A DNA stretch of 64,000 bases from Aliiruegeria lutimaris (lineage in GTDB: Bacteria > Pseudomonadota > Alphaproteobacteria > Rhodobacterales > Rhodobacteraceae), in contig NZ_FNEK01000013.1 in the NCBI RefSeq assembly GCF_900099935.1, positions 1-64,000 of the forward strand, read 5' to 3'. The position numbers and the translations under genes were made by a program. The notes beneath the pieces are model-generated. The model made no database searches. It had not been told where the DNA came from and was given only the letters and a program-made list of their open reading frames with translations. Shown in pieces: positions 55,654-62,402 of this stretch (the first letter of the stretch is position 1; each line of letters opens with the position of its first letter).

Positions 55654-55680
55654 GGGACCGGTGCTTATTGAGCCGGTCCC
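55654..55680. terminator. Hairpin between convergent BKACE and pcaB genes
   Basis: GGGACCGG and CCGGTCCC are a perfect 8-bp stem that spans the pcaB stop codon. No T-run follows on either strand, so it is a weak bidirectional terminator at best. Confidence 0.45.
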
Positions 55681-56729
55681 AACCGTTCGATACTTCCGAG
55701 CAGATCCTGCGCCAACAGAAGCGCCTTGCCGGTCGCACCGGCCATCGCGGGCAGGATCATCCATTCCAGCGTCCAGGCGGCGCCGGAGCGTTCCTGTTCG
55801 TGCAGCAGCGCCTGGTGCATGCCGCCAAGCTGTACGGCGTTGTAGCGCGCCAGGGTCACCAGCATTTCGGCCAGCACGGGGTTCTGCTTGTGCGGCATGG
55901 CGGAGCTCGATCCGCCGCCCGAGAGGCGCAGCTCGTCCACGCCCTGCTGGGCCATGAGGCAGAGATCCTGTCCCATCTTGCCCAATGTGCCCGTCACGAG
56001 CGACAGCCAGCCAGCATATTCGGCCATGCCGTCGCGCATCGCGTGCCAGGCGCGGGGCGGGTTGTTGAGGCCAAGCGCCTCGGCGATTTGTGCGGCAACC
56101 GCCTCCTTTGCCGCGCCGGTGGCCGAGCGGTTGCCGACGGCGCCACCGAATTGCAGTTGCTCGATGCGGGGGCGGATCTCCTCCAGCCGTTCAAGATGTG
56201 CCGCGAGCGGCATCTTCCAGCCGGCAATGCGGTCGGAGACCGTGATCGGAAGCGCGGCCTGCATTCGGGTGCGGCCCATCATTTCCGTCGCGCCAAAGGT
56301 TCCGTCCAGTTTGTCCAGCGCCGCCAGGGCTGCTCGCAGCCGGTTGACAAGTTCCTCGTTGACCCCCCGCAGGGCCAGAACGGTCGCCGTGTCGACAAGA
56401 TCCTGGCTGGTGGCGCCGGCATGGATCGCTGCGGCACAGTCGGAGCCGGCATGAGCCTTGAGCTGGCGGGCATATTCCGGCGCGGGGACGCCGTCGGTCA
56501 GCACCTTGGCGCGGATCGCGTCGAGATCCGCGGCGAAGCTGTCGATCGCGGCGACGGCGGCTGCCGAGACCTCGGGTGACACCACGCGGGCCTCGCCAAG
56601 CGCTTGCGCCAGCGCCCGCTCGAAGGCGGAAAAATGGGACAGGAAGCGGGCCGAGGAAAACGCCGCTGATATCGTCTCATCGGTGAAGAGGGGGCCAAAC
56701 ATGTGGGGGTCGTGGGTGAGCGGGTTCAT
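55665..56729 (-). CDS. pcaB: 3-Carboxy-cis,cis-muconate cycloisomerase
   Basis: Fumarase/aspartase-superfamily enzyme of 354 residues. It lactonises 3-carboxymuconate to gamma-carboxymuconolactone, the PcaC substrate. ATG at 56729 is chosen because the protein proper begins MNPLTHDPHMFGPLFTDETISAAFSS. Superfamily signature GGGSSSAMPHKQNPVLAEML is present, as are HAGATSQDLVDTATV and GRTRMQAALPITV. At 354 residues it is shorter than the 400-450 of Pseudomonas PcaB. It lies on the strand opposite to the rest of the pca genes. Confidence 0.92.
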   Translation of the reverse strand: MNPLTHDPHMFGPLFTDETISAAFSSARFLSHFSAFERALAQALGEARVVSPEVSAAAVAAIDSFAADLDAIRAKVLTDGVPAPEYARQLKAHAGSDCAAAIHAGATSQDLVDTATVLALRGVNEELVNRLRAALAALDKLDGTFGATEMMGRTRMQAALPITVSDRIAGWKMPLAAHLERLEEIRPRIEQLQFGGAVGNRSATGAAKEAVAAQIAEALGLNNPPRAWHAMRDGMAEYAGWLSLVTGTLGKMGQDLCLMAQQGVDELRLSGGGSSSAMPHKQNPVLAEMLVTLARYNAVQLGGMHQALLHEQERSGAAWTLEWMILPAMAGATGKALLLAQDLLGSIERLGPAQ

Positions 56730-57008
56730 GGGGTCTCGGGCAACCTGCCTGGAAAGGAAATGACCCAACGCCTCATGCGCCAATGGTCCGTGGCGCGTAT
56801 CAAACCCGCGTGGCGCGGGGCAGGTCAAGCGCCGAGCCCGGGATTTGCATGAAATCTTGCGGCGGTTACTTGCATTTGTGCGAAACGGCGACCGGTTCGC
56901 GGTGGGTCTGGCAGGACCGGCAAGGGCGCAGTTTTTTTGACTGGCCGCGACGGAAATACTTTCGACGCGCGTTCAACGGACAACGGCCGTAGATAACGAG
57001 GACAAGCC
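56730..57008. promoter_or_regulatory. Divergent region between pcaB and the PepSY gene
   Basis: About 280 bp without a supported gene. It should hold promoters for both. I saw no clear operator or Fur-box-like palindrome. ATAACGAGGACAAGCC precedes the PepSY start. Confidence 0.4.
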
Positions 57009-58223
57009 ATGTCTTTCCGCAAAATACTGTTCTGGAGCCATCTCGTGGCCGGCGTCGGGGCCGGTCTCGTGATCCTGGTGCTCGCGATCACCGGCGTGTT
57101 GCTGACTTATGAGGTTCAAATCACCCGATGGGCGGAAAGCGGCCTGAACGTGAGCGCCGCAGGAGAGCCGTTGCCTGCCGACAGGCTCGCCGAAGCCGCG
57201 CTGATCGAGACCGGTGGCGTTGCCTCCGCGCTCGTCTTCGAGAATGACCCGCAAGCCGCGGTTATTGCCGCCAGCGGGCGCAGCGACAAGGCCTTCCTCG
57301 ATCCCTATAACGGGGAACTGCTCGCATCCGACAAGACGGCAACGCAGGAGTTCTTTGCCACGGTCACCGCGCTGCACCGGTGGCTGTCCTTCTCCGGGCG
57401 CAGCGAGACCGGCGCGGCGCTGACCGGCGCGGCGAATCTCGTGTTCGGTTTCCTGCTGCTCTCGGGGGCCTATCTCTGGCTGCCGAAGATCTGGAAATGG
57501 GCCATGCTCAAGACGAAGATGCTGTTCCGGCGGAGCTATCCGAATGCCAAGGCCCGCGATTTCGCCTGGCATCATGTCTTTGGCTTCTGGGCGGCGATTC
57601 CGCTATTCCTGATCATCCTTTCCGGCGTGGTGATCTCCTATGACTGGGCGTCCAACCTCGTCTTTGCCGCCTATGGCGAACAACCTGCGATGCGCGGCGC
57701 TTCGGGCGGTCAGGGGCAGGGACAGGGCAAGGGCGGCGGTCGCGGACTGGGCATGGGGCGTCTCGGCGGAGGCGGCGGACATGAGTACCACGAGTCCGAG
57801 GGCGGGGCGCTCGCGCTTGCCCCCGGAAGCCTGACCTTGCAGGCGGTGCTGGAGACGGCCGAGGCGTATGACCCCGACTGGAACCGGATTACGCTGGATC
57901 TGCCGAAGCATGCCGGCGCGACCGAGACTACGGCAATTGTCGATACCGGCACGGGCAAACAGCTTTCCCGGCAGGAGACGCTCACTGTGTCGCTGGAAAG
58001 CGGTGAGGTGGTGAAGACCGCCAGCCTTGCTGACCGTTCGCCGGGCGCGCAGGCCCGGATGTGGCTGCGTTTCGTGCATACCGGCGAGGCCTATGGCGTG
58101 ATCGGGCAAACCATTGCAGGGCTCGCCTCGCTGGCAAGCATCTTCATGGTGTATACCGGGCTCGCGCTCAGCTATCGCCGCCTGATCCAGCCGCTGTTCC
58201 GGCACCGCAAGCCGGTGACCTAA
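57009..58223 (+). CDS. PepSY-associated transmembrane protein
   Basis: Inner-membrane protein of 404 residues with four helices: HLVAGVGAGLVILVLAITGVLLTY, LTGAANLVFGFLLLSGAYLWL, FWAAIPLFLIILSGVVISY, and TIAGLASLASIFMVYTGLAL. PepSY-like periplasmic segments lie after helix 1 (DRLAEAALIETGGVASALVF) and after helix 3. A glycine-rich insert near residues 235-258 (GQGQGKGGGRGLGMG) interrupts the second loop. Relatives occur beside TonB-dependent iron uptake or as flavin/iron reductases. It is convergent with the ExbB/D cluster, but a shared function is only a possibility. Confidence 0.82.
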   Translation: MSFRKILFWSHLVAGVGAGLVILVLAITGVLLTYEVQITRWAESGLNVSAAGEPLPADRLAEAALIETGGVASALVFENDPQAAVIAASGRSDKAFLDPYNGELLASDKTATQEFFATVTALHRWLSFSGRSETGAALTGAANLVFGFLLLSGAYLWLPKIWKWAMLKTKMLFRRSYPNAKARDFAWHHVFGFWAAIPLFLIILSGVVISYDWASNLVFAAYGEQPAMRGASGGQGQGQGKGGGRGLGMGRLGGGGGHEYHESEGGALALAPGSLTLQAVLETAEAYDPDWNRITLDLPKHAGATETTAIVDTGTGKQLSRQETLTVSLESGEVVKTASLADRSPGAQARMWLRFVHTGEAYGVIGQTIAGLASLASIFMVYTGLALSYRRLIQPLFRHRKPVT

Positions 58224-58251
58224 CAGCGCCACGTGGCCGCCGTGCGGGTCG

Positions 58252-60372
58252 TCATTGGGCCGGTGCGGTGGCGATGAAGAAATAGACCCATTCGCCCTTG
58301 AAGTCCGGTGCGTTCTGCCGGGCCTGTTCGACGCGTTCCGAAAGGAAGGCGATATAGGCCTCGGCCGGCTCCACCAACGGGCGCAGCCCATCGTAGAGCG
58401 GTGCCGAGGAGGCAAAGGCGACCACGATCTCCTGGCCAAAGGGCGGCGCGATGGTCAGGTTCAAGGCCGGCCTTCCGTCGCTATCGACGCCCGATAACAA
58501 GGCCGTCTTGGCTGGCGATTTCTCCAGCGGCACGATCTCGTTGGGTTGCAGGTGCAATACGCTGCCATCGGCGTCGAAATAGTCGATATACACGTAGGCG
58601 TCGTAATCGGGCGCGGTCAGGTCGAGCCGGAGCCGGTCGCCCTCCTGGAAGCGGAACTCGCGCACGAAGGCGTTGGGGCCGACAATGCGCGGGTTGGTGC
58701 GCTGGTCATCCGATTGCGGCAGGCCCAGGTTGGCGATGCCGGTGAGCGCGCCGCATTGCGGGCGCGGCAGGATCTGCAAAGCGTCAGTCACGGGGATATC
58801 GGTGCCGATATGTGACTGGAGCGCGGTCAGCAACGGTCCCCGCAAGGCGTCTTCCGGCACGTGGCCGCGCAGCTCCAGCCTGCCGGTCTCGGCGTCGAAT
58901 TCCGTTTGCAGCCGCGCGCAGGGAATGCCGGTGAGCAGCGCGGCCAGCCCGTCGCGCATGGGCGAGTCGCCGGAGCCCGTGGGGTCGGATGGCTGCATGA
59001 AAGCCTGGATCGCCGCGACCGAGACCGGATCGGCGACGCTGATATCGCCCACGGCCCAGGCCAGCGAGGCCGACATCCGGGTGGCGGTTTCCGCGGTGGG
59101 GGAATCGGGCAGCCGTGCCGCGTCGGGACGGCTTTGCTTGCCCGTTGGCACGTCCGGCGCGACGGGCGCGGAGTGCGGGCCTTGCGGTGTGGGCAGCGTC
59201 GACAGTGGGGGCGAATCTGGCAGGCTGGCCAGCAGCGCGGGTGCGGTTTCGATGCTGTCGGGATCCGCGCGGATCGCCTGCGCGCTGGCATCGATTGAAG
59301 CTGCCTGGGCAAGGCTGTCCATCGCGACGGGCGCGGGGCGCGCGCCTTGTGGTGGCGGCAGCGTTGACTGCGGGGGCGTTTCCGGAAGGCTGGCAAGCAC
59401 CATTGGCGCGGTTTCGATGTTGTCCGGATCCGGGCGGATCGCCTGGGCGCTGGCATCGATTGAAGCTGCTTGGGCAAGGCTGTCCATCGCGACCGGCGCG
59501 GGGCGTAGGCCTTGCGGTGTTGGCAGCGTGGAGAGCGCGGGCGTCTCCGGCAGGCTGGCAAGGATGATCGGCGCAGTTTCGATGTTGTCCGGATCCGGTC
59601 GGATCGCTTGGGCGCTGGCGCTGATGGGCGCTGCGGCGGCGAAGCTGGCCAGAACCACGGGCGCGGTGCCGATATCGGCCCGCGCCTGTGCGACGGGTTT
59701 CCTGTCGGGGCGCAGTGTTTGTGCCGCCGTGGCGTCTGCGGGTTCCGCCCGCATCGAACTCCCCGCGGCCAGTTGCGCGGGGAGGCGCGCGGTGTCGGGG
59801 CGATTCAGTCGCACGGGCGTCGCCTCGGCGTTGTCGCCGGCAAGCGACGTCGCTTCGGGACGCGCAGTGGGGGCTTGAGTGAGAGTCGGTTGTAACTCCG
59901 CCATGGCCGCGTCCGAACGGGCGGCGACCGCCTGCGCGGCTTGCGTCGGCCGCGCGCTTTCGGTCACCGGGGTCGTGTCCGGGGCAAACTGTGTGACGGC
60001 GGCACCGCTGGCCGGGCGCGACTCGAGCGCGTCCGGCGCGGGCAGATCGGCGGCAAGCGATAAGCCGACGGTTTCCGCCCCGGCGAGTGACGTTGACGGT
60101 GGCGCAACCGTCGCGGCGGAGGTGCGGCGCGGTGCGTCCTGTGCAAGCGGCGTCGCCGTGCCTTGCTGGCCAGTCAGGGGGCGGGCGTCGGCCTGTTGCG
60201 CATCGGGGCTGGAATGGCGGACGGTTTCTGCCGCGAGGCTCAGTTCGGTCGAAACCGGCTTCTGCTGTGGCACGGGCCTGGGTTGCATCAACACGGCCAG
60301 CACAGCCAACGCAGCGGCATGCAGCGCGACCGAGGCCACGCAAGCCAGCGCCCATTTGACCGGCCGCGCCAT
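58252..60372 (-). CDS. Membrane-anchored repeat protein with C-terminal DUF4384-like domain
   Basis: Protein of 706 residues. It starts at the ATG at 60372, which overlaps the upstream exbD stop; a longer frame to 61041 is antisense-like read-through of the exbD genes. A single helix (about 8-29, WALACVASVALHAAALAVLAVLM) anchors it, TonB-style. Residues 30-430 are Pro/Ala/Thr-rich and disordered in look, including three 55-residue repeats (250-414). Residues about 480-545 have a BON-like LELRGHVPEDALRGPLL segment. The end (about 570-700) resembles DUF4384: QEGDRLRLDLTAPDYDAYVYIDYFDADGS and LQPNE. Probably spans the periplasm as the effector of the ExbB/D motor. Function unknown. Confidence 0.75.
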   Translation of the reverse strand: MARPVKWALACVASVALHAAALAVLAVLMQPRPVPQQKPVSTELSLAAETVRHSSPDAQQADARPLTGQQGTATPLAQDAPRRTSAATVAPPSTSLAGAETVGLSLAADLPAPDALESRPASGAAVTQFAPDTTPVTESARPTQAAQAVAARSDAAMAELQPTLTQAPTARPEATSLAGDNAEATPVRLNRPDTARLPAQLAAGSSMRAEPADATAAQTLRPDRKPVAQARADIGTAPVVLASFAAAAPISASAQAIRPDPDNIETAPIILASLPETPALSTLPTPQGLRPAPVAMDSLAQAASIDASAQAIRPDPDNIETAPMVLASLPETPPQSTLPPPQGARPAPVAMDSLAQAASIDASAQAIRADPDSIETAPALLASLPDSPPLSTLPTPQGPHSAPVAPDVPTGKQSRPDAARLPDSPTAETATRMSASLAWAVGDISVADPVSVAAIQAFMQPSDPTGSGDSPMRDGLAALLTGIPCARLQTEFDAETGRLELRGHVPEDALRGPLLTALQSHIGTDIPVTDALQILPRPQCGALTGIANLGLPQSDDQRTNPRIVGPNAFVREFRFQEGDRLRLDLTAPDYDAYVYIDYFDADGSVLHLQPNEIVPLEKSPAKTALLSGVDSDGRPALNLTIAPPFGQEIVVAFASSAPLYDGLRPLVEPAEAYIAFLSERVEQARQNAPDFKGEWVYFFIATAPAQ
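59131..59625 (-). repeat. Three tandem 165-bp in-frame repeats
   Basis: Protein residues 250-304, 305-359 and 360-414 of the DUF4384-like protein repeat with a period of exactly 55 codons. Each copy has ASAQAIR.DPD.IETAP, then LASLP..P..STLP.PQG, then APVA. Copies 1 and 2 are nearly identical; the third diverges at its end. A partial relic (GTAPVVLASF) precedes copy 1. Near-identical DNA suggests recent expansion. Confidence 0.85.
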
Positions 60373-60776
60373 CACGGCCCTTCCGGCGTCACGACGAGAA
60401 CGATGTCCTTTGCGCCGAGTCCTTCGATCTCCGCGACCAGCGGGAGATAGAGGCGCAGTTCCGCGCCGCGATGTGCGTTGATGCGGATCAGCCGGTCCGG
60501 CATCCGCGTCAGGACGGTTGCCAGCTCCGACAGAAGCGCGGTCTCGTCCATCTCCCGGCCATTCAGCGCCAGCGTGCCGTCTTGCGCGATCGCCACGGTC
60601 TCGCCGCCGCCAGGCATGGTTGCGCCGGTTTCCGAAATGGCCGGCATGACCCGGAACGGCGCCGTGGCATCCATTCGCCCGACCAGCATCGAGAAGACCA
60701 GCAGGAAGAACACGACATCGATCAGCGCGATAATCGGTTCGGGATGCTGGCGGCGTTTGCGGCGGGCAAGGTTCAT
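60372..60776 (-). CDS. exbD: ExbD/TolR-family protein (second copy)
   Basis: Biopolymer-transport subunit of 134 residues. One N-terminal helix carries the proton-relay Asp20 (PIIALIDVVFFLLVFSMLVG). The periplasmic part has VAIAQDGTLALNGREMDETALL and RINAHRGAELRLYLPLVAEIEGLGAKDIVLV, the usual ExbD fold. Start overlaps the previous exbD end by four bases, and its stop overlaps the start of the 706-residue gene, so all are coupled. Confidence 0.88.
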   Translation of the reverse strand: MNLARRKRRQHPEPIIALIDVVFFLLVFSMLVGRMDATAPFRVMPAISETGATMPGGGETVAIAQDGTLALNGREMDETALLSELATVLTRMPDRLIRINAHRGAELRLYLPLVAEIEGLGAKDIVLVVTPEGP

Positions 60777-61195
60777 CGCACAGGCTCCAGCCGCACGAGC
60801 CGCATCCGGGTGACGCCCGCCGACGTGGTCGCGTCGAGCAGGGAGACAAGCTCCTGCGTGCGCGCATGTCCAGACGGCAGCAGGACGACGTTGAGATCGG
60901 GCATTGTCGCGAGCCGTTGCCGCAGCATCTCGACCAGTTCTCCGCGCGCCACCGGAGCCCCGTGCAGGCGCACCGTTCCGTCGGAATCGAGCCGCAGCAG
61001 CACCGTATCCGAGGTGCCGGCCTGCGCCGTGGCGGGGGCAAGCGGGCTGGCCGCTTCGCTTTGCGTGAAGGGGATCATGCGCAGGTTCAGATAGGTCGAG
61101 GTGACCATGAAGAAGACGAGCATGATCATCAGCACGTCGATCATCGGCACGAGCGGGATCGGGGCGTTGTCGGAGTTGGCCTGTCTCAGTTTCAT
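60773..61195 (-). CDS. exbD: ExbD/TolR-family protein (first copy)
   Basis: Subunit of 140 residues. Helix PIPLVPMIDVLMIMLVFFMVTSTYL has the conserved Asp20. The periplasmic part (VLLRLDSDGTVRLHGAPVARGELVEMLRQRL) matches ExbD. It differs clearly from the other copy, so the motor may hold a heterodimeric ExbD. It lies 10 bp after the ExbB-type gene. Confidence 0.88.
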   Translation of the reverse strand: MKLRQANSDNAPIPLVPMIDVLMIMLVFFMVTSTYLNLRMIPFTQSEAASPLAPATAQAGTSDTVLLRLDSDGTVRLHGAPVARGELVEMLRQRLATMPDLNVVLLPSGHARTQELVSLLDATTSAGVTRMRLVRLEPVR

Positions 61196-61205
61196 GGCGC
61201 CCCCC

Positions 61206-61844
61206 TTATGCCTCCTCGGCGGCTTCTCCGTCGGCGTCTTCCAGCGTCATCAGCCGGCCCACGGCCGTTTCCATGGCAACGCCGATGCGGTCGACCCGCG
61301 TGCCCAGCAGGCTGGCCGAAACGGCCGACGGAATGGCCACGACGAGGCCCGCAGCGGTGGTCAGCAGCGCCTGCCAGATACCGCCGGCGAGCAGCGAGGC
61401 ATTTGCCGCGCCCTCGGCCAGCGCCAGTTCCTGGAAGGAGGAGATCATGCCCAGCACCGTCCCCAGCAGCCCGAGCAGCGGGCTGACCATGCCGACCAGT
61501 TCCAGCGTGCGTATGTGGCGCGAGAGCCGGTCCAGCTCCTGGTTGCCGCGCCATTCAAGTTCCTCGGTCAGCGCGGTGCGGCGGCGTCCGGCGATGAGGC
61601 CGCTCATGGCCGCGCTCAGTATCCGGTCCAGGGGCGACTTCCCGGCCTCGACCGTTTTCAGCGCGGAGGCCCGCTCGCCCTTTCGCCACGCCTCATAGGC
61701 AGCATCGCGGCCCGATTGGCCACCAAGCGCGCCGCGCATGTCCAGCAGCTTGACGACGATCAGGGTCACCGAGATCAGCGACAGCACCGCCAGCACCCCG
61801 ATCACGGGGCCGCCGCGCGTGAGCGTCGATATCATCTGTTCCAT
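61206..61844 (-). CDS. exbB: MotA/TolQ/ExbB-family proton channel
   Basis: Inner-membrane protein of 212 residues with three helices: IGVLAVLSLISVTLIVVKLL, LVGMVSPLLGLLGTVLGMISSF, and LLTTAAGLVVAIPSAVSASLLG. A cytoplasmic loop separates helices 1 and 2. The GLLGTVLGM and TTAAGLVVAIP blocks are typical of ExbB/TolQ. It forms the proton-driven core with the two ExbD subunits. It begins 3 bp after the secreted-protein gene. Confidence 0.92.
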   Translation of the reverse strand: MEQMISTLTRGGPVIGVLAVLSLISVTLIVVKLLDMRGALGGQSGRDAAYEAWRKGERASALKTVEAGKSPLDRILSAAMSGLIAGRRRTALTEELEWRGNQELDRLSRHIRTLELVGMVSPLLGLLGTVLGMISSFQELALAEGAANASLLAGGIWQALLTTAAGLVVAIPSAVSASLLGTRVDRIGVAMETAVGRLMTLEDADGEAAEEA

Positions 61845-61847
61845 GGC

Positions 61848-62288
61848 TTACTTCACGAAGCCGGCCGACGCCTTCGACGACAGGTCCATGATCTCGAAGC
61901 AGTCCATCGGCTCGGCGTTCTGCGGCGTGCAGGCCGTCATCTCGTGCAGCAGGATCTCCGAGATGTTGTCGCAGGCGATGTCGGGGATCTCGAACAGCTT
62001 CAGCGTCGTGCGCGCAATCGGCAGCGGGGCCGCGTCGATGCTCAGAAGCTGGTCGATCACGCCTCTTTTATCCAGCACTGCCAGTGACATCTCGAAGGCT
62101 TCAAGCGTCATTCCGGCCTGGTTGCGGAACAGGAAGAAAGTGCGGCAACCGCCGCTCTCCGCCGGTTCGAACTTGTTCAGTTCCACTCCGAGACGGCCTT
62201 CCTGCGCCTGAACGGCAACAGGAGCGAGCGCTCCGAGTAGAAGGCAGGGAATTATCAAACGAATAGATTTGAGGAATTGCGATGTCAT
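61848..62288 (-). CDS. Small secreted protein of the ExbB/D cluster
   Basis: Protein of 146 residues with no family I recognise. ATG at 62288 follows AAAGGGTGGCCGGA and begins a signal peptide (SIRLIIPCLLLGALAPVAVQAQ, cleavage near residue 29). The mature part has four Cys residues: one in SGGCRTFF, one in PDIACDN, and two near TACTPQNAEPMDCFEI, suggesting two disulfides. It is first in the operon and 3 bp from exbB, so it is likely a periplasmic partner of the motor. Confidence 0.75.
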   Translation of the reverse strand: MTSQFLKSIRLIIPCLLLGALAPVAVQAQEGRLGVELNKFEPAESGGCRTFFLFRNQAGMTLEAFEMSLAVLDKRGVIDQLLSIDAAPLPIARTTLKLFEIPDIACDNISEILLHEMTACTPQNAEPMDCFEIMDLSSKASAGFVK

Positions 62289-62402
62289 TTCCGGCCACCC
62301 TTTCTCCTGATCCAAGAAAGACGGAAACCGGGGCGTCAGGTCAAGCGTCAAATGGGGGCCGAGCAGGGGCCGAGCGGACGGCCCCGGTATGTGGCCCTTG
62401 CT

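Noticed and set aside
58252-61041. A 929-codon open frame covering the DUF4384-like gene and both exbD genes
   Set aside because: The first 223 residues read an alternate frame across two clear exbD genes and are Arg/Pro-rich. The ATG at 60372 overlapping the exbD stop is the real start.
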